In this document: positions 16,473 to 25,137 of the stretch, piece after piece
Layout of the letters: each line of letters starts with the position of its first letter
Position numbering within the stretch: the first letter of the stretch is position 1
Origin: Amycolatopsis thailandensis
GTDB taxonomy: Bacteria > Actinomycetota > Actinomycetes > Mycobacteriales > Pseudonocardiaceae
Direction of reading: 5' to 3'
Assembly (NCBI RefSeq): GCF_002234405.1
Contig: NZ_NMQT01000091.1
Span: forward strand, 17,283-81,282
DNA: 64,000 nucleotides
Position numbers and translations under genes: made by a program
The notes under the pieces: model-generated
Databases searched by the model: none
Seen by the model: only the letters and a program-made list of their open reading frames with translations
Told to the model about the DNA's origin: nothing

Positions 16473-16850
16473 TCACACCCGCGACACGCAGAGGAACGAC
16501 AATCTCTCCGGTACCGGTCTCCAGCGCGGCGGATCACGGCCCGAAACCGCACCGCCGCCAAGCCGAGACTTCCACGGCGCCACCGTCCGTCCATTCCGGA
16601 CGAGCAGCCAGGTGACGATCAGCAGCACGGCCGCGGCGAGCACCGCGAGACACAGGTGCAGTCCACTGTGTCCACCGTCGTCGTGCGAAGGCGTGTCCGC
16701 GCAACAGGGATCGGCCATCGCGACGGCGGCGGTCTCGTGTCCCGCGCCGTGACCGGATCCGGCAGTGACGTGATGCATGCCGACCAGTCCCAGCGCCACC
16801 ACGCACAACAACAGCCACCGCAAGGCGGCCGGGTACGAGGACTGGGTCAC
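16473..16850 (-). CDS. DUF6153-like His/Cys-rich membrane protein
   Basis: 125 residues. An N-terminal helix (LLLCVVALGLVGMHHV) is followed by an extracytoplasmic loop rich in His and Cys (GSGHGAGHETAAVAMADPCC, SHDDGGHSGLHLC), a second helix (about 68-88) and a basic tail. GTG 16850 starts just before the first helix. A metal-binding role is inferred from the loop and from the DUF305 and ArsR/CDF neighbours. Confidence 0.7.
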   Translation of the reverse strand: MTQSSYPAALRWLLLCVVALGLVGMHHVTAGSGHGAGHETAAVAMADPCCADTPSHDDGGHSGLHLCLAVLAAAVLLIVTWLLVRNGRTVAPWKSRLGGGAVSGRDPPRWRPVPERLSFLCVSRV

Positions 16851-16869
16851 GGCTCCACCGTAGCCGGAT

Positions 16870-17241
16870 TCAGCGCGCCGCCGGCCGGTGGGGTTTCCCG
16901 GCCGAATGCAGGGCGGGGATGTCGCGATCGATGTGGTCGGCATGGAACAACGCCTGCGCGAGCAGGCCGCGGACGTGGTCGTTGGCCGCCGAGTAGTAGA
17001 CGAACGTCCCTTCGCGACGGCCTTTGACCAGCCCCGCGAGCCGCAGTTTCGCGAGATGCTGACTGACCGCCGTCGGCGCCGCCCCCGCCAGGTCCGCGAG
17101 GCACGCGACCGAGGACTCGCCTTGCAGCAGCGCCCAGAGGACCTTGACCCGCGTCGGATCCGCGAGCAGCCGGAACGTCTCCGCGGCCAGGTGGACCTGC
17201 TCCTCGGTGGGCATCTCGAAATCCGGGACCGACTCGTGCAT
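16870..17241 (-). CDS. ArsR/SmtB-family metal-sensing repressor
   Basis: 123 residues. Winged helix with the recognition region AAPTAVSQHLAKLRLAGLV and wing REGTFVYYSA. The last helix carries HVRGLLAQALFHADHIDRD, the His/Asp alpha-5 arrangement seen in NmtR/KmtR/CzrA-type Ni, Co or Zn sensors. It is divergent from a CDF exporter with a palindrome between them, so it most likely represses that exporter until metal binds. Confidence 0.9.
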   Translation of the reverse strand: MHESVPDFEMPTEEQVHLAAETFRLLADPTRVKVLWALLQGESSVACLADLAGAAPTAVSQHLAKLRLAGLVKGRREGTFVYYSAANDHVRGLLAQALFHADHIDRDIPALHSAGKPHRPAAR

Positions 17242-17274
17242 GCCGGGAGGATACCCGCTACCCTTCTGCCTGCG

Positions 17275-17296
17275 TATCTGCATGACTGCGCAGATA
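17275..17296. promoter_or_regulatory. ArsR-type operator
   Basis: TATCTGC (17275-17281) and GCAGATA (17290-17296) form a perfect 7-bp inverted repeat with an 8-nt spacer in the 75-bp gap between arsR and the CDF gene. Size and AT-flanked GC centre resemble ArsR/SmtB operators in front of efflux genes. Confidence 0.7.
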
Positions 17297-17316
17297 GCGA
17301 ACCAACGAGGTGGGAA

Positions 17317-18309
17317 ATGACCGGACACGGCCATGGACACAGTCACGGCCACAGGCCGGGCAAGAGCCGCCTGCGCCACCTGCTGACCCCGCACAGTCAC
17401 GACAGCGCCGATCGCGTCGACACCGCGCTGGAGACCAGCAAACGCGGCGTCCGGACGCTGATCTGGTCGTTCGCCGCCCTGTTCGTCACCGCCGTCGCCC
17501 AGCTCGCGCTCGTGCTGGTCACCGGGTCGGTGGCGCTGCTCGGCGACACGATCCACAACTTCGCCGACGCGCTGACCGCGGTCCCGCTCGGCATCGCCTT
17601 CCTGCTCGGCCGCCGCGCCGCGACCCGCCGCTACACCTACGGGCTCGGGCGTGCCGAAGATCTCGCCGGCGTGCTCGTCGTGGTGCTCATCGCCGCGTCG
17701 GCCTTCCTCGCCGGGTACGAGTCGGTCGAGCGGCTGCTCGATCCGCGTCCGGTCCAGCATCTGTGGGTGGTCGCCGCGGCGGGTGTGATCGGCTTCGCGG
17801 GCAACGAACTCGTGGCCCGCTATCGGATCACCGTCGGCCGCGAAATCGGGTCCGCCGCGCTGGTGGCGGACGGCTTGCACGCGCGCACGGACGGCTTCAC
17901 CTCACTCGCGGTCGTGCTCGGCGCCGTCGGCGTCGGGCTCGGTTTCCCGCTGGCCGACCCGATCATCGGCCTCGCCATCACGGTCGCGATCCTGTTCGTC
18001 CTGCGCGACGCCGCCAAGGAGGTCTTCCGCCGTCTGATGGACGCCGTCGACCCGGCCGACGTCGATCGCGCCGAACGCGCGGCCGCCGAAGTCCCCGGCG
18101 TGCTCGGTACGCGGGACCTGCGGATGCGCTGGATCGGGCACAGTCTCCGCGCGGAACTGGCCGTGTCGGTCGAGTCCGGGCTGACCGTCACCGAGGCGCA
18201 TCACCTGGCCCATCGTGTCGAGGACCGGCTGCGAGAGGTCCTGCCGCGGCTCGCGGAGGCGGTCGTGCACACCGAACCCGCGCACGCTCATGAGATCGTC
18301 AGCGGGTGA
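17317..18309 (+). CDS. Cation diffusion facilitator (CDF) metal exporter
   Basis: 330 residues. His-rich N-terminus GHGHGHSHGH, six transmembrane helices (about 45-245), and the two conserved HxxxD metal sites HNFAD and HARTD, in helices 2 and 5. A cytoplasmic C-terminal domain (about 250-320) is probably for dimerisation. Exports Zn, Co, Ni or Cd using proton flux. GAGG lies 7 nt before ATG 17317. Its stop overlaps the next gene's GTG by 4 bp. Confidence 0.93.
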   Translation: MTGHGHGHSHGHRPGKSRLRHLLTPHSHDSADRVDTALETSKRGVRTLIWSFAALFVTAVAQLALVLVTGSVALLGDTIHNFADALTAVPLGIAFLLGRRAATRRYTYGLGRAEDLAGVLVVVLIAASAFLAGYESVERLLDPRPVQHLWVVAAAGVIGFAGNELVARYRITVGREIGSAALVADGLHARTDGFTSLAVVLGAVGVGLGFPLADPIIGLAITVAILFVLRDAAKEVFRRLMDAVDPADVDRAERAAAEVPGVLGTRDLRMRWIGHSLRAELAVSVESGLTVTEAHHLAHRVEDRLREVLPRLAEAVVHTEPAHAHEIVSG

Positions 18310-19352
18310 CGCCGTCCGACAACGACATCCGCGCCGTCCGCGCCCACGCGCAGCTGCTCGGCGCCCCGGCCACCGACGTGGTCTCCGTGACCCGGTCGGT
18401 CACCGCGATCCAGGCGCAATCGAGTCCCGCCGCCAGGCTCGCGATCCGCGCTCGCAGCCGCGGCCTGACCGCGCCGGACGTCGACGTGTCCCGGGCCGTC
18501 TCGCGCACCTGGCTGATGCGCAAGACGCTCCACCTGGTGCCGACGGCGGACCTCCGCTGGCTGAACCGGCTGTTCGGTCCGCGCAACGCCCAGGCGGGGC
18601 AAGGACGCCGCAGACAGCTGGACCTCACCGACGAACTCTGCGAGCGCGCGTTGGAGCGCCTCCAGGATCTCTTGCCCGGCAAGGCACTCACCCGCCGCGA
18701 GATCCTGGACGGCTTGGCGGCCGACGGCGTCGTCCTCGACGCGAAGTCCCAGGCGCCGGCCCATCTCCTGGCGTACGCGGCCAACCGCGGCCTGCTCTGC
18801 CGAGGCCAGGACGACGGCGCGGAACCGACGTACGTACTCCTCGACGAGTGGACCACCGGGGATCACACCCCGGACGAACCTCTCGCGGAACTCGCCCATC
18901 GGTATCTGTCCGCGTACGGCATCGCGACCGTCGAAGACTTCGCCGCCTGGTCCGGGCTCCCGCTCGGTCTGTGCCGCAAGGGTTTCGACGCGCTGGATCT
19001 CGTGCCCGCCGGCGGCGGCTTCGCTCTTTCGGAGACCGGACTGTCCGCTTCCCCGTGTCCCCCGTGCCTGCTCGGCGCCTTCGACACCTACCTGCTGGGC
19101 TACCGCGACCGCGATCTGCTCCTCGACCCGGCCGAAGCGAAGCGCGTCAACGCCGGTGGCGGGATGATCGCGCCCACCGTGCTGGTCGACGGCAGGATCG
19201 CCGGAACCTGGAACGCCAAGCGGACCGCGAAGCAGACGAAGGTCGTCGTCGAGCCCTTCGCCACGCTTTCGCGGGCCGCCATCTCCGGACTGGAGTCCGA
19301 AGTGGACGATTACGGCCGCTTCCTCGGGGAAACGGCCGTCCTCGTCATTTGA
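18306..19352 (+). CDS. Winged-helix DNA-binding domain protein (HTH_42/YcaQ-like)
   Basis: 348 residues. It opens with an ALLGAPA-like helix (AQLLGAPATDVVSVTRSVTA, then IQAQSSPAARLAIRAR), followed by SRTWLMRKTLHLVPTADLRW and a C-terminal LVDGRIAGTWNAKR. These are landmarks of the actinobacterial family related to the YcaQ/AlkX DNA-crosslink glycosylases. GTG start overlaps the CDF stop, so the two are translationally coupled. Glycosylase activity is not shown. Confidence 0.8.
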   Translation: MTPSDNDIRAVRAHAQLLGAPATDVVSVTRSVTAIQAQSSPAARLAIRARSRGLTAPDVDVSRAVSRTWLMRKTLHLVPTADLRWLNRLFGPRNAQAGQGRRRQLDLTDELCERALERLQDLLPGKALTRREILDGLAADGVVLDAKSQAPAHLLAYAANRGLLCRGQDDGAEPTYVLLDEWTTGDHTPDEPLAELAHRYLSAYGIATVEDFAAWSGLPLGLCRKGFDALDLVPAGGGFALSETGLSASPCPPCLLGAFDTYLLGYRDRDLLLDPAEAKRVNAGGGMIAPTVLVDGRIAGTWNAKRTAKQTKVVVEPFATLSRAAISGLESEVDDYGRFLGETAVLVI

Positions 19353-20502
19353 GGGACCGGAAGAACTCCCGCACGTCCGCGACCAGGATCTCGGGCTCCT
19401 CCATCGCCGCGAAGTGGCCACCGCGATCGACGTCGGTCCACCGCACGATCGTGTGCGCGTCCTCCGAATACCGCCGGATCCCGACGTCGTGCGCGAAGAT
19501 CAGCGCCGCCGTCGGCACGCCGGAATTCTTCTCGACCGCTCCCCAGGTTTCCGCCTGCGCGTAGCCGACGTACGCGGACGAAGCCGCCGTGCCGGTGAGC
19601 CAGGTGAACATGACGTTGGTCAGCAACCGGTCCCTGCCGATGATCTCCTCGGGCAGCGTCGGGCGCGGATGCGTCCACTCGCGGAACTTGTCCATGATCC
19701 AGGCCAACTGCGCGATCGGAGAGTCCACGAGCCCGTAGCCCAGCGTCTGCGGCCGCGTCGACTGGATCGCGATGTACCCGAACTCCTCCCGCATGAAAGC
19801 CCCGATCCGCCGGACGCGGTCGCGTTCGAGGTCGGTCAGCGAAGCGAGTTCCTCCTCCGACAGCGACATCGGGGGCATCGGCGTCAGCCCGCCGTTGACG
19901 TGCACGCCGATCACCCTGTCCGGCGCGAACCGGCCCACCTCCGGTGACACGGAAGCACCGAGATCACCACCCTGTACGCCGTAGCGTTCGTAGCCGAGCC
20001 GCCGCATCAGCTCCGCCCAGGCGCGGCCGATCCTCGGCATGGTCCAGCCGGAATCCGAGACAGGGCCGGAGAAACCGAAGCCGGGCAGCGACGGGATCAC
20101 GAGGTGGAACGCGTCAGCCGCGTCGCCCCCGTGCGCTTTCGGGTCGGTGAGCGGACCGATGACGTCCAGGAATTCCACGACCGAACCCGGCCAGCCGTGC
20201 GTGAGGATCAGCGGCGTCGCGTCGGCTTCGGGCGAGCGGACGTGCAAGAAGTGGATGTTCTGCCCGTCGATCTCGGTGGTGAACTGGGGGAAGCGGTTGA
20301 TCTCGCGTTCGGCCTCGCGCCAGTCGTAGCCGTCGCGCCAGTATTCGGCGAGTCCGCGCAGCCACGCCACCGGCACTCCGGTGTCCCAGCCGTCGCCGGG
20401 CAGCGGAGCCGGCCAGCGCGCGCTGGCGAGCTTCGCGTGCAGGTCGTCCAACTGCCCCTGGGGGACGTCGACGCGGAAGGGGCGGATCTCGGTGTTTTCC
20501 AT
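19345..20502 (-). CDS. Epoxide hydrolase (EHN-type)
   Basis: 385 residues. The N-terminal EHN lid domain (about 1-105) starts IRPFRVDVPQGQLDDLHAKL and is followed by an alpha/beta-hydrolase core: oxyanion LTHGWPGSVVEF, nucleophile QGGDLGASV (Asp), and catalytic His in DRGGHFAAMEEPE. Matches the microsomal/insect juvenile-hormone epoxide-hydrolase type common in actinomycetes. ATG 20502 is the natural start. It overlaps the convergent winged-helix gene by 8 bp. Confidence 0.92.
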   Translation of the reverse strand: MENTEIRPFRVDVPQGQLDDLHAKLASARWPAPLPGDGWDTGVPVAWLRGLAEYWRDGYDWREAEREINRFPQFTTEIDGQNIHFLHVRSPEADATPLILTHGWPGSVVEFLDVIGPLTDPKAHGGDAADAFHLVIPSLPGFGFSGPVSDSGWTMPRIGRAWAELMRRLGYERYGVQGGDLGASVSPEVGRFAPDRVIGVHVNGGLTPMPPMSLSEEELASLTDLERDRVRRIGAFMREEFGYIAIQSTRPQTLGYGLVDSPIAQLAWIMDKFREWTHPRPTLPEEIIGRDRLLTNVMFTWLTGTAASSAYVGYAQAETWGAVEKNSGVPTAALIFAHDVGIRRYSEDAHTIVRWTDVDRGGHFAAMEEPEILVADVREFFRSLK

Positions 20503-20580
20503 GACGCCCAAGCTACGAGTCATTGCGGACAGTTTCGGTCCTCGATCGGGAGGACTTCCCGGATACGGGAAGATGCGCTG

Positions 20581-20973
20581 GTGACGGACAAGTACTTGGC
20601 GTACGGCAGGCTCATCCGCGACGGGAAGTTCCTGTTCATCCGGCGGCGGCCGGGGTCCTTCCTCGGCGGGAACTGGGAACTGCCGGGCGGGACCGTCGAG
20701 CCGGGCGAGCGGCCCGCCGAGACCGTGGTCCGCGAGTTCGCCGAGGAGACCGGTCTGACCGTCCGGGCCACCGGTGAACGCGGCACCCACAGCTGGGACG
20801 ACGTCGAGGGCAGGCCGATGCGGATCCATGCCACGGTGTACACGCTCACCGAAGAGGAACCGCGCGAAGTCCTGCTCGATCCCGAGGAACACGACGCCTT
20901 CATCTGGTACACCCGGGAAGAAGCCGCGGAGCTCGGCCTCGCGGCGCACTTTCGCGAAGCACTCGAAGGCTGA
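20581..20973 (+). CDS. NUDIX hydrolase
   Basis: 130 residues. The NUDIX box is complete: GGTVEPGERPAETVVREF followed by AEETGL, with the Glu residues that bind Mg. Upstream LGGNWELPGG is the usual lead-in. Hydrolyses a nucleoside diphosphate linked to another group; substrate not predictable. GTG 20581 lies 78 bp from the divergent epoxide-hydrolase start. Confidence 0.92.
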   Translation: MTDKYLAYGRLIRDGKFLFIRRRPGSFLGGNWELPGGTVEPGERPAETVVREFAEETGLTVRATGERGTHSWDDVEGRPMRIHATVYTLTEEEPREVLLDPEEHDAFIWYTREEAAELGLAAHFREALEG

Positions 20974-21014
20974 CTCCGGGACCCGTCCCGAATGGACCGC
21001 TCTACGCTGCCCCG

Positions 21015-21422
21015 ATGCTCCGACGCGCCTTGGCATCGCTCGCCGTTCTCGCCCTGGTGGCGGGTTGCGGTCCGGACGCGCCCGAGCCCCCGAAACCCGC
21101 GGACGGTGCCGATCTGGCCGCCTGTGCCGACGGTCTCTGCGAAGTGAGCGCGCGGGTGGGCGCCAAAGTGGCGCTTCCCGAGCGGACCAACGTCGAATCC
21201 GTCACCGTGCAGGCCGTCGACGCCGGGACCGTCATGCTGATCGCCAAGGGCATCGGGAGGAGACAGGGCGGATCCTGCTCCGGCAAATGCGAGGCCTCGG
21301 GCACGGGCAAGGACTTCAAGGCCAAGTTATGGACGGGCAGCGAGCTGACCTACAACGACCTCGCGATCAAGCTCCTCGGCGTGGGCGGCGGCGCCGCCGT
21401 CCTCAAGTTCACGCCGCAGTGA
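21015..21422 (+). CDS. Putative lipoprotein of unknown function
   Basis: 135 residues. A signal peptide with lipobox LVAGC (Cys 18) is followed by a Pro-rich linker and a small domain with four Cys in two pairs (ACADGLC and CSGKC), likely disulfides outside the membrane. No family recognised. The last 96 bp overlap the end of the convergent MFS gene. Confidence 0.78.
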   Translation: MLRRALASLAVLALVAGCGPDAPEPPKPADGADLAACADGLCEVSARVGAKVALPERTNVESVTVQAVDAGTVMLIAKGIGRRQGGSCSGKCEASGTGKDFKAKLWTGSELTYNDLAIKLLGVGGGAAVLKFTPQ

Positions 21423-22595
21423 CCTGGTCCGCTCCGCCCAGCGAACAGCGGGTGTGGTGAGCGTGCCCGCCAGCAGGAACAGCCCGCCCAGCACCACCCA
21501 GCCGAGCGCGCCGCCCATCAGGATCAGACCGGTCAGCAGGACCGGGCCGAGCATGCGGGCGACGGCCGTCCCGGCACCGAAAAGTCCCTGGTACTGGCCC
21601 TGTTTGCCCTCAGGAGCCAGGCCGAACCCGATCTCCCACGAGCCCGCCGCCTGCGCCATCTCCCCCACCACCTGCAACGCGGCTCCCGCGAGCAGGACCA
21701 GCGCCGCCGTCCAAGCGGAACTGCTCATGGCGGAGAAAGAGAAGATCAGGCAGGAGAAGAAGAGGAGCAGTCCCGCGTACCGGGCGTAGCGTGAGGCGCT
21801 GCGCAGACCGGTCACGCCACGCGCCACCCGCACCTGGAAGACGACCACGCTCGCCGTGTTGAGCACCAGCATCGCCGAAACCAGCCAGCCGGGGGCCGCG
21901 GTCCTGGTCGAGATCCACAGCGGCAGGACCAGGCTGAACAGCGGCATGTAGAGCAACATGACCATGTTGAGCAGCGCCAGCAAGGCGTACGGGCGGTCGC
22001 GGAGAACCGCCACGGACGGCTCTCCGGTCTTCACGGGCACCGGCGGCACCGAAGGCACCTTGCGAAGGACGAGAGCCGCGGCGGCGAACGCCAGCGCGTC
22101 GAGCACGAAGACGGTCAGGAAGGCTTCGCGTGTCCCGAGCGCCAAGGCGACCCCGCCGAGTGCCGCGCCGATCGCGATCCCCGCGTTGGACATCGCCTGC
22201 AACCGGGCACGGAACGTCGTACGTTCGGCCGGGTCGATCAGGCCGGCCAGCAACGCCTGCCTCGCCGCGCCGAGACCGCATTGGAAGCAGGCGTAGACGC
22301 AGGCCGCGATCACGAACGCGACGGCCGAGCCGACGAACAGGAACGCCGTGACCGAGGCGGCGGTGCCGAGTCCCAGGAAAACGGCCGTGCCCTTCGGCCC
22401 GCGACGGTCCGCCACGTGTCCCAGCGCGACGCCGGCCACCGAGCCGACCGCCCAGCCCACGGTGAGGCCGAGGCCCACCTGCGCGGGCGAAAGCCCGACG
22501 ATCAGCGTGAAGTACAGGGCCGAGCCGACGTAGTAGGCGCCGTCACCGACGGAGCTGATCAGCTGGGCCAAGGCCAGTCTCTTCGTGGACTCCAT
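21327..22595 (-). CDS. MFS transporter
   Basis: 422 residues, twelve predicted helices in two halves. The loop 2-3 motif is GHVADRRGPKG. The central loop (about 185-200) contains PSVPPVPVKTGEP. The last 33 residues (RSLRRELEDGG to LAARP) are a charged tail read antisense to the lipoprotein gene. Divergent from a MocR regulator, which probably controls it. Substrate unknown. Confidence 0.88.
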   Translation of the reverse strand: MESTKRLALAQLISSVGDGAYYVGSALYFTLIVGLSPAQVGLGLTVGWAVGSVAGVALGHVADRRGPKGTAVFLGLGTAASVTAFLFVGSAVAFVIAACVYACFQCGLGAARQALLAGLIDPAERTTFRARLQAMSNAGIAIGAALGGVALALGTREAFLTVFVLDALAFAAAALVLRKVPSVPPVPVKTGEPSVAVLRDRPYALLALLNMVMLLYMPLFSLVLPLWISTRTAAPGWLVSAMLVLNTASVVVFQVRVARGVTGLRSASRYARYAGLLLFFSCLIFSFSAMSSSAWTAALVLLAGAALQVVGEMAQAAGSWEIGFGLAPEGKQGQYQGLFGAGTAVARMLGPVLLTGLILMGGALGWVVLGGLFLLAGTLTTPAVRWAERTRSLRRELEDGGAAAHAEELDREVVVGQLAARP

Positions 22596-22615
22596 GGACT
22601 CAAGTTAGGCGGCGG

Positions 22616-22664
22616 ATTGGCCACATCCCAGCTCCAATATCCCGCATTCCGGTTGGGCCAATAT
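22616..22664. promoter_or_regulatory. Candidate MocR operator repeats
   Basis: In the 80-bp gap between the MFS and mocR starts, CCAATAT occurs at 22634-22640 and again at 22658-22664 (24 bp apart, same orientation). ATTGGCC at 22616-22622 is the inverted partner of GGCCAAT at 22656-22662. MocR proteins typically bind such spaced repeats in divergent promoters. Confidence 0.5.
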
Positions 22665-22675
22665 AGACTCGGAGC

Positions 22676-24103
22676 GTGCCGTTCCACATCAGCCTCGACG
22701 GTCATACCGACCTGGCCGCGCGGATCTACCGCCAGCTCCGCGACGGCATCCTCGACGGTCGCCTGCGCTCCGGCGAACGTCTGCCGCCGACCAGGGAACT
22801 GGCCCGCGAGCTCGACGTCTCGCGCAACACCGTCGCGGTCGCCTACGAACGGCTCACCGCGGAGGGCTTCCTCGAAAGCCACGTCGGACGCGGGACGTTC
22901 GTCAGCGCCGATCCCGTGGCACGGACGAAGCGTGCCGCGCCGTCGGGCACCGGGGTGCGGCCGATCGCCCGCTGGCGATCGCTTCCGGCCCCGCTCGGCG
23001 ACGACCGGCCCGCCCCTGACTTCGACTTCCGCGTCGGCGTTCCGGATCCCGCCCTCTTTCCGCTGCGGACCTGGCGGCGGCTGGTCAGCCAGGCACTGCG
23101 CCCTTCGTTGCTGCCGCCTTCGGGATACGCCGACCCCGCCGGACTCGAAGCGCTGCGGGTGGCGATCGCCCGGCACATCGGCGCCTCCCGGTCGGTGCGC
23201 GCCGGAGGCGAAGACGTCCTGGTCACCCAAGGGGCGCAACAGGCCCTCGACCTGATCGGTCGCGTGCTGATCGAACCCGGAACGCGGGTCGCCGTCGAGG
23301 ATCCCGGCTATCCCCCGGCCGAGCGGCTCTTCACCGCTCTCGGCGCCCGGGTCGTGAAAGTGCCGGTGGACGCCGAAGGCCTCGACGTCACCGCCCTCGT
23401 CAAGGGCACCCGCCTGATCTACACGACGCCGTCGCACCAGTTCCCGCTCGGCACGCCGATGTCGCTCGCCAGGAGGACGGCGTTGCTGGCGTGGGCGGAA
23501 CGGAACGACGCGGTGATCGTCGAGGACGATTACGACAGTGAGTACCGGTTTTCGGATCGGCCGCTCGAACCGCTCCAGAGCCTGGACCGCGACGGCAGGG
23601 TGCTCTACGTCGGATCGTTCTCGAAAACCCTGCTTCCGTTGCTGCGTCTGGGTTTTCTCGTCGCGCCCGCGTCGCTTCGACCGGCGCTGCGGCAGGCGAA
23701 GCAACTGATGGACTGGCACGGTGACCTCGTCACGCAGGCGGCGTTGGCGAGCTTCGTCGACGAGGGCCTGCTCGCCCGTCACGTACGCAAGGCGACCAGG
23801 GAGTATTCGGTGCGGAGAGAACGGATCCTGGCTTTCGTCCACGGCGAACTGCGGGACGTGCTGGAAGTCGTCCCGTCCAGTGCCGGGCTTCATCTGTGCG
23901 CTTTGGTCCATCCACATGCGACGGTCACTGTCGACGGTGTCGTCACGGAAGCGGCGCGGGCCGGAGTGGTGGTCGAGAGCCTGTCCGCGTACGGGGGAAC
24001 GCGCGACGGACTGGTGATCGGTTACGGGCTGGTCGGTTCCGATCGGATCGACGAAGGGCTCTCCCGGCTCCGGGGCTGTTTTTCGGCCGCCGGGGTGTCC
24101 TGA
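22676..24103 (+). CDS. MocR/PdxR-type regulator (GntR helix-turn-helix plus aminotransferase-like domain)
   Basis: 475 residues. A GntR winged helix lies at about 10-75 (PPTRELARELDVSRNTVAVA). A fold-type I aminotransferase domain (about 110-470) contains TPSHQFPLGTPMS, VEDDYDSEYRF and VGSFSKTLLPLLRLGF, the last with the PLP-binding Lys. Senses PLP or an amino compound rather than acting as an enzyme. Divergent from the MFS gene, its likely target. Confidence 0.92.
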   Translation: MPFHISLDGHTDLAARIYRQLRDGILDGRLRSGERLPPTRELARELDVSRNTVAVAYERLTAEGFLESHVGRGTFVSADPVARTKRAAPSGTGVRPIARWRSLPAPLGDDRPAPDFDFRVGVPDPALFPLRTWRRLVSQALRPSLLPPSGYADPAGLEALRVAIARHIGASRSVRAGGEDVLVTQGAQQALDLIGRVLIEPGTRVAVEDPGYPPAERLFTALGARVVKVPVDAEGLDVTALVKGTRLIYTTPSHQFPLGTPMSLARRTALLAWAERNDAVIVEDDYDSEYRFSDRPLEPLQSLDRDGRVLYVGSFSKTLLPLLRLGFLVAPASLRPALRQAKQLMDWHGDLVTQAALASFVDEGLLARHVRKATREYSVRRERILAFVHGELRDVLEVVPSSAGLHLCALVHPHATVTVDGVVTEAARAGVVVESLSAYGGTRDGLVIGYGLVGSDRIDEGLSRLRGCFSAAGVS

Positions 24104-24255
24104 CAGGTGGATTCAGCGCACTTCGGGTCTTGAACGGTCCTTTCATGGGATCCGATCGCCGCAGGGCGCCGGAAACTGTCGTACCCCGGTGGTCTCCTCT
24201 TCACAGGCGACAACGGGCCCGGCCGGGCCCGAGCGCAAAGCGAGGAGGAAGTCCC

Positions 24256-24699
24256 ATGGCCGGAGAAACGGTGCTCACGGTGATCGGCAACCTGACGACC
24301 GATCCGGAGCTGAGGTTCACCCCGTCGGGAGCGGCGGTCGCGAACTTCACGGTCGCGTCGACACCGCGCGTCCTGGACCGCGCGAGCGGGGAATGGCGCG
24401 ACGGCGACCCGATGTTCCTGCGCTGCTCGCTGTGGAAACAGGCCGCGGAGAACCTGGCCGAATCACTCACCCGGGGCACCAGGGTGATCGTGCAGGGCAG
24501 GTTGAAACAGCGATCGTTCGAGACCAAGGAAGGCGAGAAACGCACGGTGGTGGAACTCGACGTCGACGAGATCGGCCCGTCCCTGCGCTATGCCAAGGCG
24601 AAGGTGAGCAAGGCGGGCCGGAGTTCGGGTGGCGCCCCGTCGGACGGCGCGTGGGAGCGAACGCCCGTGACGGCGGGGAGTCCGGAGCCTCCTTTCTGA
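24256..24699 (+). CDS. Single-stranded DNA-binding protein (SsbB-like paralogue)
   Basis: 147 residues. OB fold at about 5-112: ETVLTVIGNLTTDPELRFTP, PMFLRCSLWKQAAENLAESL and RGTRVIVQGRLKQRSFET. The C-terminus ends SPEPPF, not the acidic DDDIPF-type tip that recruits partner proteins, and the linker is only about 30 residues. This suggests an accessory SSB like Streptomyces SsbB rather than the housekeeping one. GAGGAGG at 24242-24248 supports ATG 24256. Confidence 0.92.
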   Translation: MAGETVLTVIGNLTTDPELRFTPSGAAVANFTVASTPRVLDRASGEWRDGDPMFLRCSLWKQAAENLAESLTRGTRVIVQGRLKQRSFETKEGEKRTVVELDVDEIGPSLRYAKAKVSKAGRSSGGAPSDGAWERTPVTAGSPEPPF

Positions 24700-24735
24700 C
24701 CCCACGGCGCGCGCGGCCGGGGTTAGGGTGGCGGA

Positions 24736-25044
24736 ATGGCCACTGAAACCCTGGAAAACGTCGAGGGCCGCGACATCGGTTCCGGCGTCTCGATCATCCG
24801 CGAACGCACCGACGTCGACGGTTCCGGACCGAGGCTGCACCAGCATCCGTACCGCGAGACGTTCGTCATCATCCACGGCCGGGCCAGGTTCACCATCGGT
24901 GACGACGAACGCGAAGGAGGAGCGGGCGAAGTCCTGGTCGTTCCCGCGGACACTCCGCACAAGTTCGCCGTGATCGGTCCGGAAACCTACGAGGCCGTCC
25001 ACATCCACGAAAGCGACCGGTTCGTCACCGAGTGGCTCGAATAA
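24736..25044 (+). CDS. Small cupin-domain protein
   Basis: 102-residue single cupin barrel. Motif 1 is RLHQHPYRETFVIIHG (His, His and Glu metal ligands) and motif 2 VPADTPHKFAVIG supplies the fourth His. Likely metal-binding; reaction unknown. It follows ssb by 36 bp. Confidence 0.85.
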   Translation: MATETLENVEGRDIGSGVSIIRERTDVDGSGPRLHQHPYRETFVIIHGRARFTIGDDEREGGAGEVLVVPADTPHKFAVIGPETYEAVHIHESDRFVTEWLE

Positions 25045-25137
25045 ATTCTGTCGGCCGCAAGAAAACCCTTTCCCGGGCTAGAATCCGACGACGTGCTCGT
25101 GGCCGGCGGGCACCCGAGGCGACGGGAACCGGGAACT

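Noticed and set aside
16870..17880. 336-codon reading of the ArsR gene extending upstream
   Set aside because: The extra N-terminal part is antisense to the CDF exporter and Arg/Glu-rich; homology begins at ATG 17241.
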